Source of the DNA: Chitinivorax sp. PXF-14
GTDB taxonomy: Bacteria > Pseudomonadota > Gammaproteobacteria > Burkholderiales > SCOH01
Assembly (NCBI RefSeq): GCF_040812015.1
Contig: NZ_JBFNXJ010000006.1
Location: 124,001-188,000, forward strand
Direction: 5' to 3'
DNA length: 64,000 nt
This document shows positions 9,187 through 16,712 of this stretch, piece by piece (the stretch's first letter is position 1; each line of letters starts with the position of its first letter). The notes under the pieces are model-generated. The model saw nothing but the letters and a program-made list of their open reading frames with translations, was not told where the DNA came from and searched no databases. The position numbers were made by a program, and so were the translations under genes.

Positions 9187-10889
9187 GCGTGGTCAGAACC
9201 AAGCTGCCCCTGGGGGAATTGCTGGTCCAGCGCGGGGTGATCAGCGCCGACCAGCTGCAGATCGCACTGCGCGAGCAGAAGCACACCGGCGTCCCGCTGG
9301 GCAAGCAGCTGGTGGCGCTGGGCTTCCTGTCGGAAGCGACGCTGCGCGAGGCGCTGTCGGAAAACCTGGGCCAGGAGAGCGTCGACCTCAACCGCGTGGT
9401 GGTCGATCCGACTGCGATCCGGCTGATTCCCAAGGACCTGGCCAAGCGCTTCCTCGCCATCCCGATCGGCTTCTCGCGCGATGGCGCGACCTTGCGTCTG
9501 GCCATGGCGAACCCGAACAATCTGGTCGCGCTCGACCAGATCCGCCTGCTGGTCAACGATGCGCTCGCGCTCGAGCCGATGCTCGCTGCCGAGTCGGACG
9601 TGCAGCGCGCCATCGACCAGTATTACGGCTACGAGCTGTCGATCGACGGCATCCTGAACGAGATCGAGACCGGTGAGGTCGATTACGCCAGCCTGCAGTA
9701 CGGCGGCGATGAATACAGCCAGCCGGTGGTGCGGCTGATCGACGCGCTGCTGTCGGATGCGGTGCAGAAGGGCGCGTCGGACATCCACTTCGAGCCCGAG
9801 CAGAGCTTCCTGCGCATCCGTTATCGCATCGACGGCGTGCTGCGCCAGGTGCGCAGCCTGCACCGCACCTACTGGCCGGCCATGGCGGTGCGGCTCAAGG
9901 TGATGAGCGGCATGAACATCGCCGAGACGCGCGCACCGCAGGATGGCCGCATCTCGCTGACCCTGCTCGGCCGCCCGCTCGATTTCCGCGTCGCGGCGCA
10001 GCCCACGGTGCACGGCGAGAACATCGTGCTGCGTATTCTCGACCGGCTCAAAGGGCTGGTGCCGATCGACGGCCTCGGCCTGCCGCCCGACCTGCTGTCG
10101 GTGCTGAAGCTGATGATCGCGCGGCCCGAGGGCATCATCCTCGTGACCGGCCCGACCGGCTCGGGAAAGACCACCACGCTGTATTCGATCCTCAACTACG
10201 TGAACTCCGAGGGCGTCAACATCATGACGCTCGAAGACCCGGTCGAATACCCGATGCCGATGATCCGCCAGACCAACGTCAACGAGGCGGCCAAGATGGA
10301 CTTCGCCAACGGTATCCGCTCGCTGATGCGGCAGGACCCGGACATCATCCTGGTCGGCGAGGTGCGCGACCAGGAGACGGCCGAGATGGCCTTCCGCGCC
10401 GCGATGACCGGCCACCAGGTGTACACCACGCTGCACACCAACTCGGCGATCGGCGCTATCCCGCGCCTGCTCGATATCGGCGTGCTGCCCGACATCATGG
10501 CCGGCAACATCATCGGCATCATCGCTCAGCGGCTGGTGCGCAAGCTGTGCACGCAGTGCCGCCAGGCCTACGCGCCTGATGATTTTGAGCGCATGCTGCT
10601 GGGGCTCGACACGGGGCTGGCGGCGCCGACGATTTACCAGGCCACCGGTTGCCCCGCCTGCGATCACCAGGGCTACAAGGGCCGCCTGGCCATCCTCGAA
10701 CTGTTGCGCATGGATGCCGAGCTCGACGAGCTGATCGCCCGCCGCGCCACTAACCGTGAGGTCAAGCAGGCCGCGCTGGACAAGGGTTTCCGCACGCTCG
10801 CCGATGATGCGATCCGCCGCGTGCTCGAAGGCATCACCAGCCTCGACGAGATCAGCCGCGTGGTGGACCTGACCGACAGGGTGCACTGA
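9183..10889 (+). CDS. mshE: MshE, pilus extension ATPase (GspE/PilB family)
   Basis: A 568-residue secretion ATPase that should drive pilus polymerisation from the cytoplasm. The N-terminus carries two tandem MshEN-type segments (PLGELLVQRGVISADQLQIA and PLGKQLVALGFLSEATLREA), the fold that binds c-di-GMP in Vibrio MshE. The core has Walker A GPTGSGKTTT, Walker B DIILVGEVRDQETAEMAF and a His box with TTLHTN. A CxxC pair (CTQC ... CPAC, about residues 455-500) marks the zinc-binding GspE subclass. Start and stop both overlap their neighbours (ATGA with mshN, TGATG with mshG), indicating strong coupling. Confidence 0.95.
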   Translation: MSVVRTKLPLGELLVQRGVISADQLQIALREQKHTGVPLGKQLVALGFLSEATLREALSENLGQESVDLNRVVVDPTAIRLIPKDLAKRFLAIPIGFSRDGATLRLAMANPNNLVALDQIRLLVNDALALEPMLAAESDVQRAIDQYYGYELSIDGILNEIETGEVDYASLQYGGDEYSQPVVRLIDALLSDAVQKGASDIHFEPEQSFLRIRYRIDGVLRQVRSLHRTYWPAMAVRLKVMSGMNIAETRAPQDGRISLTLLGRPLDFRVAAQPTVHGENIVLRILDRLKGLVPIDGLGLPPDLLSVLKLMIARPEGIILVTGPTGSGKTTTLYSILNYVNSEGVNIMTLEDPVEYPMPMIRQTNVNEAAKMDFANGIRSLMRQDPDIILVGEVRDQETAEMAFRAAMTGHQVYTTLHTNSAIGAIPRLLDIGVLPDIMAGNIIGIIAQRLVRKLCTQCRQAYAPDDFERMLLGLDTGLAAPTIYQATGCPACDHQGYKGRLAILELLRMDAELDELIARRATNREVKQAALDKGFRTLADDAIRRVLEGITSLDEISRVVDLTDRVH

Positions 10890-12100
10890 TGCCGATCTAC
10901 CGCTACAAGAGCATCGACAATGCCGGCGGCCGCATCAGCGGACAGATGGATGCCGCCAACCCGGACGACCTCGAGCAGCGCCTGTCGCGCATGGGGCTCG
11001 ACCTCATCTCGTTCAGCCTGGCCTCGGCCGGCATGTTGCGGTTTGCCGGCGGCGGCCGCATCAAGCGCCAGGAGCTGATCACCTTCTGCTTTCACCTAGA
11101 GCAGCTGACGCGTGCCGGCGTACCGATACTCGATGGCCTCGCCGACCTGCGCGACAGCGTCGATCACCCGCGTTTCCGCGAGGTGGTGGCCAACCTGATC
11201 GACAGCATCGAAGGCGGCTTGCAGCTGTCACAGGCGATGGCGCTGCATCCGAAGGTGTTCGACGCGGTGTTCGTCAACCTGATCCGTGCCGGCGAGACCA
11301 CCGGGCGCCTGCCCGAGGTGCTCAAGGACCTGACCGACGGCCTCAAGTGGCAGGACGAGCTGGCCGCGCAGACCAAGAAGATCATCATGTACCCGGCCTT
11401 CGTGACGGTACTGGTGCTGGGTGTGTTCCTGTTCATGCTGTTCTGGCTGGTGCCGCAGCTGGTCGAGCTGTTCAAGTCGCTGCAGGTGGCGATCCCGCTG
11501 CAGACGCAGATACTCGTCAACCTGTCGGCCTTCCTGCGCGACTACTGGTATCTGATGATCGCGTTGCCGTTTGCCGTGTGGGGATGGATCGCCTGGCGCC
11601 TCAAGTACGACGCCAACTACCGCTACACCTTCGATGGCTACAAGCTGCGCGTGCCCGCCGTCGGGGCGATCCTGCGCAAGATCATCCTGGCGCGCTTCGC
11701 CAGCTATTTTGCGCTGATGTTCTCGGCCGGCATCCCGGTGCTGGAGTCGCTGCGCGTGCTCGAAGGCATCGTCGGCAACCGCGTGATCGAGGACGGCCTG
11801 AGGCGCACCCGGCGCCTGATCAGCGAGGGCGCCGGCATCGCTGCGGGCTTCGAGCAGGTCAACCTGTTCCCGCCGCTGGTGGTGCGCATGCTCAAGGTCG
11901 GCGAGAACACCGGCCAGCTCGACCGCGCCCTGCTCAACGTCTGCTATTTCTACAACCGCGACGTGCGCGAATCGATCGAGCGCGTGCAGGTGATGATCGA
12001 GCCGGCCATGACCGTGGTGCTCGGCATCATCATGGCGTGGATCATGTCGTCGGTGCTGGGGCCGGTATTCGATCTCATCAGCAAGATCGGGACGCACTGA
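10889..12100 (+). CDS. mshG: MshG, inner-membrane platform protein (GspF/PilC family)
   Basis: A 403-residue polytopic membrane protein with two GspF repeats (about 70-190 and 270-395). Typical segments are FCFHLEQLTRAGVPILDGL and FASYFALMFSAGIPVLESL. Hydrophobic helices sit near 165-190, 215-235 and 370-395. It anchors MshE and the pilus base in the inner membrane. It overlaps mshE by 1 bp and the next gene by 1 bp (TGATG at both junctions). Confidence 0.94.
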   Translation: MPIYRYKSIDNAGGRISGQMDAANPDDLEQRLSRMGLDLISFSLASAGMLRFAGGGRIKRQELITFCFHLEQLTRAGVPILDGLADLRDSVDHPRFREVVANLIDSIEGGLQLSQAMALHPKVFDAVFVNLIRAGETTGRLPEVLKDLTDGLKWQDELAAQTKKIIMYPAFVTVLVLGVFLFMLFWLVPQLVELFKSLQVAIPLQTQILVNLSAFLRDYWYLMIALPFAVWGWIAWRLKYDANYRYTFDGYKLRVPAVGAILRKIILARFASYFALMFSAGIPVLESLRVLEGIVGNRVIEDGLRRTRRLISEGAGIAAGFEQVNLFPPLVVRMLKVGENTGQLDRALLNVCYFYNRDVRESIERVQVMIEPAMTVVLGIIMAWIMSSVLGPVFDLISKIGTH

Positions 12101-13704
12101 TGTTCGGGCCGCGCAAGAAACTCCTGCTGCTGCTGTGCAACGATGCGCTGCACGCCTACACCTGGCAGCAGCAGCGCCTGGCGCCGGCCGGGCAATTCCG
12201 CAACGACGAGGCGGGCCACGCGGCCTTCGCCGCGCTGCTGGCCGCGCAGCAAGGCGCCATGTGCCATGTGCTGCTCGATGTGGTGGAGGAGGACTTCGCC
12301 ATCGACACGGCCCCCCACGTCGCCGGTCGCGAGCGTCATGCCATGCTCAAGCGCAAGCTGGAAACCCATTTCCGTGGCGCGCGCTACGCCAACTACTGGA
12401 TGCAGGGACGGGAACAGGGAGGGCGCCGCGACGACCGCCTGCTGCTGTCGGCGATTTCCAACAACGCCCGGCTCGACCCCTGGCTCGACAGGCTGGACGC
12501 GGCGGCCATGCCGCTTGCCGGCGTGCATTCGCTCACGCTGCTCAGTATCACCCTGGCCAGGCACCATGACCTGAGCCACGAGCCGGTGCTGATCGCCAGC
12601 TGGCAGCCGGAGAGCGGCCTGCGGCAATCGTTCTACAAGGCGGGCGAGCTCAAATTCTCGCGCCTGACGCCGATACACGATGCGAATCCGGCGCTGCTGG
12701 TCGAGCGCATTGGCGTCGAGGCGGAGCGCACGCGGCAGTATGCCGCCAGCCTCAGGCTGATCCAGCGCGGCGAAACGATGCAGACCCTGGTGGTGACGGC
12801 CGACGGGCTCGACGAGTCCGCCCTGTCCGCGCTGCCCGCGACGGAAGGAGTAGCCTATCAGGCCATCCTGCTCGACGAGGTGGCGCAGCACTTCCGTACC
12901 CAGAGCCATGCCGACGATGCCGGGCTGGCGCAGGTGCTGCTGCGAGCCCTGGGGCAGCACGGCTGGCGCAACCACTATGCCCCGCCCGAGCGGCGGCGCT
13001 TCTACCGCCTCTGGCAGGCGGCGCGCGGCCTGACCATCGCCACCGTGGCGGGGACGGTGATCGGCCTGACCTGGGCCGGCAACGAGTGGCTGAACGCAGA
13101 AGCGCGGGAGGACGACCTCGACGCGGTCGCCCCGCGCATACGGCAGGTCCAGCAGCAGGCACTCGCCATCCAGCCGCCGGCGAGCGAGCAGGCGCCGCAC
13201 GTGATGAAGGCGACGGTGATGGCAGTCGATTCGCTCAAGGCCCGCTGGCCGGACATGTTCGCCCGCTGGGCGATGTTTGGCCGCGACTTCCAGGCCTACC
13301 CCCAACTGGCCCTGCGTTCGCTGGACTGGTCGGTGGACGGCCAGCCCAGCCTGATCCGCCTGACCGAAGGCGGGGCTACGGCCGCGTCGCCAGCCGCCAC
13401 CCCGGCCGAGGGCGGGGGCGGGGGCGACGGCCAGCCTGCCACAGTGGCACCCGGCGATACGCTGTACGAATTCCTGGCGATCGGTGGCCGGGTCGACCTC
13501 AACGACACCCGTTACCGCCAGACCGACTACCGCCTGCGCCAGCTCGCCGACGGCCTGGCCACGCGGAGCCGCGGAGCGGTCGCGCAGCTGGAGCCGCCGC
13601 TCGACGCACGCTCGACGAGCAAGCTCGACCGGCCCGATCTGTCGCAGGACAACGCCGCCACCGGTGCGTTTCAGGTCGAATGGAAGTGGGAGGCCAAGCC
13701 GTGA
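12100..13704 (+). CDS. mshI: MshI-like pilus assembly protein (PilM/PilN-like fusion)
   Basis: A 534-residue protein. The N-terminal 300 residues are soluble and read like a divergent PilM/GspL actin-fold domain. A membrane helix lies near 308-328 (LTIATVAGTVIGLTWAGNEW), followed by a periplasmic PilN-like part with a Gly-rich linker near 430-445. The assignment rests on position, between the platform gene and a PilO-like gene, and on topology rather than on a sharp motif. I cannot identify ATP-binding residues with confidence. Start at 12100 overlaps mshG by 1 bp; the end overlaps the next gene. Confidence 0.65.
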   Translation: MFGPRKKLLLLLCNDALHAYTWQQQRLAPAGQFRNDEAGHAAFAALLAAQQGAMCHVLLDVVEEDFAIDTAPHVAGRERHAMLKRKLETHFRGARYANYWMQGREQGGRRDDRLLLSAISNNARLDPWLDRLDAAAMPLAGVHSLTLLSITLARHHDLSHEPVLIASWQPESGLRQSFYKAGELKFSRLTPIHDANPALLVERIGVEAERTRQYAASLRLIQRGETMQTLVVTADGLDESALSALPATEGVAYQAILLDEVAQHFRTQSHADDAGLAQVLLRALGQHGWRNHYAPPERRRFYRLWQAARGLTIATVAGTVIGLTWAGNEWLNAEAREDDLDAVAPRIRQVQQQALAIQPPASEQAPHVMKATVMAVDSLKARWPDMFARWAMFGRDFQAYPQLALRSLDWSVDGQPSLIRLTEGGATAASPAATPAEGGGGGDGQPATVAPGDTLYEFLAIGGRVDLNDTRYRQTDYRLRQLADGLATRSRGAVAQLEPPLDARSTSKLDRPDLSQDNAATGAFQVEWKWEAKP

Positions 13705-14324
13705 TCGCCGAATTCAGGTTTTCGCGCGACGAGCTCAGGCGCCTGCTGCGCCCGCTGCTCATCTTCGGCACGGCCGTAGTGTGCGTCACCGGCGCCGTTG
13801 CCGGCACTTGGTATTACCACAGCCGGGTCGAGGCTGAGCTTGCCGAGGCGAGAGGCCGCCTGTCGCAGGCGCTTGCCGGCGTCGAGAGTGCCGAGGTGGC
13901 CCACCGCGACTGGAGTGCTTACGACCGGCGATTCCGCGATTTGCAACAGGCCGGCATCGTCGGCGCCGAAGACCGCCTGCAGTGGGCCGAGGCGCTCGAA
14001 CAGATTGCCCGCGGCTCGCCCGAGCTTGGCCTCAAGTATGAAATCGAACCGCGCAAGGCGCTGCCGGCCCAGTTCGGCAGCGCGCAGGAGTTGCCGATAT
14101 ACGCCAGCACGCTGCGGCTCAACTTCGGTGCACGCCATGAAGAGCAGATCCGCGAGCTGATCCGTGCCGTGCGGCATGACATCAAGGGCCTGACACTGCT
14201 CAAGGCCTGCCATGTGGCGCGCGACGCGGACAAGGCCGACTCGCTCGGGCTCGGCGCAGTCTGCGAGCTGCTGCTGATCAGCTTCGACAAGCCGGCGACC
14301 GCCGCCGAGGAGACGCCGCAATGA
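13701..14324 (+). CDS. mshJ: MshJ/PilO-like pilus alignment protein
   Basis: A 207-residue bitopic protein beginning with GTG at 13701, which overlaps the previous stop (GTGA). A membrane helix at about 18-36 (LLIFGTAVVCVTGAVAGTWY) is followed by a coiled-coil stretch and a small alpha/beta periplasmic domain, the PilO/GspM layout. It probably pairs with the MshI-like protein. Sequence identity to named PilO is not obvious; the call depends on topology and position. Four Cys residues lie in the mature part or helix. Confidence 0.6.
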   Translation: MIAEFRFSRDELRRLLRPLLIFGTAVVCVTGAVAGTWYYHSRVEAELAEARGRLSQALAGVESAEVAHRDWSAYDRRFRDLQQAGIVGAEDRLQWAEALEQIARGSPELGLKYEIEPRKALPAQFGSAQELPIYASTLRLNFGARHEEQIRELIRAVRHDIKGLTLLKACHVARDADKADSLGLGAVCELLLISFDKPATAAEETPQ

Positions 14325-14689
14325 GGGGGCTGCTGACCTGCATCATGCTGTGCGCCGCGAGCCTGAGCCAGGCGGCACCGAGCGCCGACGAGAGCCTGGG
14401 ACGACTGTTCTTTTCGCCGGCCGAGCGCCAGGCGATGGCGCGGGGGGTGTCCGAGGTCCGGCATGTCGGCAATGTGAGGGTCGATGGCTATGTCGCCAAG
14501 CGGGGCGGCCGCCCCGTGGTTTGGGTGAACGGCACCAGCACGGCGGTCGATCACGCGCCTGGTGGCGTCTCTGTCATGGGGGTCGATTCTGGAAAACACA
14601 GTGTTCAGCTTCATCTGCCCGACGGACGTAACCTGGTGGTGCGACCGGGAGACGCCTCGGCGGCCGCGACGGTTTCAGCTGGTCGTTGA
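14321..14689 (+). CDS. mshK: MshK/PilP-like small periplasmic protein
   Basis: A 122-residue exported protein with signal peptide MRGLLTCIMLCAASLSQA. The mature part has a short beta-rich domain with VRVDGYVAKRGGRPVVWVNG, similar in style to GspC/PilP homology regions and to MshK. Such proteins link the inner-membrane alignment complex to the secretin. It overlaps the preceding gene by 4 bp (ATGA). It is short and lacks catalytic motifs, so the function is inferred from the operon. Confidence 0.6.
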   Translation: MRGLLTCIMLCAASLSQAAPSADESLGRLFFSPAERQAMARGVSEVRHVGNVRVDGYVAKRGGRPVVWVNGTSTAVDHAPGGVSVMGVDSGKHSVQLHLPDGRNLVVRPGDASAAATVSAGR

Positions 14690-14690
14690 C

Positions 14691-14706
14691 TGGCACTTTT
14701 CTTGCT
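14691..14706 (+). promoter_or_regulatory. Sigma-54 promoter match in front of a minor pilin gene
   Basis: TGGCACTTTTCTTGCT fits the -24/-12 consensus TGGCAC-N5-TTGC exactly, with GG at 14692-14693 and GC at 14704-14705 spaced by 10. It overlaps the end of no annotated codon except the gap after the MshK-like gene. The predicted start of transcription (about 14717) is only about 2 nt before the ATG at 14719, so it may give a nearly leaderless message or may not be functional. Confidence 0.55.
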
Positions 14707-14718
14707 CGACAAACGGGT

Positions 14719-15957
14719 ATGTTCGATTCCAAAGCACGCAGTCAGTCCCGCCCTCTGGCCGCACAACGTGGCGCAGCGCTGTTGGTGGGGTTGCTTATCC
14801 TGATGACAACCTTTGCGCTGGTGCTGGCTGGCAGCATCGCCTCGTCCGCCATCCAGCGGATGCGGCACGACGAGGTAACGACGCGTGCGCTGGCCGAGGC
14901 AAAGCGGGGGCTGATTGCCTGGTCCGTGATGCGCAATCCGACCGATCAGCCCAGTGTGTCGGCGCGGCCGGGCGATATGCCGTGCCCGGACATGACCAAC
15001 CTGCCTGGCAGCCCCTTGTTCGGCACGGCGGCGGCGACCTGTTCTCCTGGCGATCTCGGCTATTTCCCCTGGCGGACCGTCGGCACCGGGCCACTTACCG
15101 ATTCCGCCGGCGCGCCACTGTGGTATGCCGTTGATGGCGCCTTCAAATGGGGCCTGGCGTTTGGGGCACATGACAGCAAGCCGATCAACAGCGACACCGT
15201 CGCCGTGCTGAAGGTGAAGGCTGAGGATGGCGTGACCGACCTGAGCAGCAGTGCCATCGCCGTGATCTTCGCGCCAGGCGGGGCGCTGGCCGGGCAATCC
15301 AGGGCCGCGGGCAATGCGGTGTGCGGCGCCACTGGCGGGACAAGCCGGCCGCGACAACGTTGCGCCGATAACTACCTGGAGGCATCGACAGGCATCAACA
15401 ATGCAAAAAACACCGGGCCGTTCATCAGCGGCGCGCCATCGGCCACGTTCAACGACCGTCTGGTGTGGCTGACCGTTGCCGATGTCATGCCGGGTGTGGA
15501 ACGCCGCGTGCTGACTTCCGTAAAGCGCATGCTGACGCCTGGCTCGCTGCCCAATCCGGCGCAATTCAACGACCCGGACTGCCGCGACAATGACACCACC
15601 ACCACCTGCCAGTCGGCTCCGTCCGTGTGTCGCGGCATCCTGCCTGAGTTGCCGGCGATGTCGGCAACGTGGATTGGGCGCAATCACTGGTATCGTCTGG
15701 TGTATTACGCGGTAGGGTTGAATGCGGCACCAAATTGCACTGCCGCTCAGACAGTTACCGGTGTTGGGCCGAAACAGGCCGTGCTGATTGCGATGGGGGC
15801 AGCCCGGGCGGGGCAGGTCAGAGGTGCACCCTATGCGCTGCGGAACTACCTTGACGACACGGCCAACCAGAGCGGCTGGAGCGGCAGCGGGCCTGGCGCC
15901 GATGTGACCGTTCCTCCTTCCGCCACATCCAACGATCAGATGGTGACGATCCCATGA
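14719..15957 (+). CDS. Large minor pilin-like protein (PilX/GspK-type N-terminus)
   Basis: A 412-residue protein with a prepilin-like N-terminus: basic leader, then QRG/AALLVGLLILMTTFALV, cleavage expected after Gly. The position-5 Glu of classical pilins is absent, as in PilX/GspK-type minor pilins. The globular domain is large, Cys-rich and contains GDMPCPD followed by LGYFPWRTVG, a pattern shared with the next gene. A TTG at 14686 could extend the frame, but the ATG at 14719 gives a normal leader peptide. Probably part of a pilus tip or priming complex; adhesive function is possible but unproven. Confidence 0.7.
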   Translation: MFDSKARSQSRPLAAQRGAALLVGLLILMTTFALVLAGSIASSAIQRMRHDEVTTRALAEAKRGLIAWSVMRNPTDQPSVSARPGDMPCPDMTNLPGSPLFGTAAATCSPGDLGYFPWRTVGTGPLTDSAGAPLWYAVDGAFKWGLAFGAHDSKPINSDTVAVLKVKAEDGVTDLSSSAIAVIFAPGGALAGQSRAAGNAVCGATGGTSRPRQRCADNYLEASTGINNAKNTGPFISGAPSATFNDRLVWLTVADVMPGVERRVLTSVKRMLTPGSLPNPAQFNDPDCRDNDTTTTCQSAPSVCRGILPELPAMSATWIGRNHWYRLVYYAVGLNAAPNCTAAQTVTGVGPKQAVLIAMGAARAGQVRGAPYALRNYLDDTANQSGWSGSGPGADVTVPPSATSNDQMVTIP

Positions 15958-16706
15958 GCCAGTTTTTACGCGAGCGGTACGTTCGTTCCTTGCGTCGCTA
16001 CGACAGCAGCGGGTTTTCGCTACTGGAACTGGCTATCGTGATGGTGGTGATCTCGCTGTTGCTGGTGGCATTCCTGCCTTCGCTCAACAGCCAGTATGAG
16101 CAGCAGCGCGTGGTGACCACGCAGCGTGCCATGGATGAGGCGAAGGAGGCAATCGCAGGCTTCGTGATGCAAAACGGGCGGCTGCCTTGTCCGGCCGACC
16201 CGGTCGGCAACCAAGGTACAGAACAACTCGCCGGCAACGCCTGCGCCAATGCAGAGGGAGCGCTACCGTGGGCTACGCTGGGTGTGAAGCAACTTGATGC
16301 CTGGGGGCGGCGTTATACCTACCGCGTCGCGCCGGCCTTTGCCGACACCATTGCCGCTGGCACGCCGGGCTGTGCCGGTGTTGCGCCGGCACTGTCGTCG
16401 ATCGCGATGTGCGCGACCGGCAATATCACGGTCAACGACCGTAGCGGCGGCGGGGCCATTGCGCTTGCCACCGGCGTGCCCGCGGCCATCGTCTCGCACG
16501 GCCAGAATGGCTATGGTGCCTATACCGCAAGCGGCACGCAGATCCCGACCGCCGGGGGGACTGCCGACGAGATGGAGAACGCGAATGGCGACGCCGTGTT
16601 CGTCAGCCATCCGCGCGATAACAGCAGTTACGACGATCTCGTCGTCTGGTTGCCTAAAGAGCTGATCGTGTCGCGACTGGTAACGGCCGGCCGCCTGCCG
16701 TCCTAG
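15954..16706 (+). CDS. Minor pilin with class III/type IV prepilin motif
   Basis: A 250-residue prepilin with a 20-residue basic leader and the motif G/FSLLELAIVMVVISLLLV, including the conserved Glu at mature position 5. The globular part has GRLPCPADP and ALPWATLGVKQLDAWGRRY, related to the pattern in the preceding gene, plus four Cys residues. It overlaps that gene by 4 bp (ATGA). It ends 6 bp before the convergent kinase gene with no room for a terminator. Confidence 0.85.
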   Translation: MSQFLRERYVRSLRRYDSSGFSLLELAIVMVVISLLLVAFLPSLNSQYEQQRVVTTQRAMDEAKEAIAGFVMQNGRLPCPADPVGNQGTEQLAGNACANAEGALPWATLGVKQLDAWGRRYTYRVAPAFADTIAAGTPGCAGVAPALSSIAMCATGNITVNDRSGGGAIALATGVPAAIVSHGQNGYGAYTASGTQIPTAGGTADEMENANGDAVFVSHPRDNSSYDDLVVWLPKELIVSRLVTAGRLPS

Positions 16707-16712
16707 TGCCAG

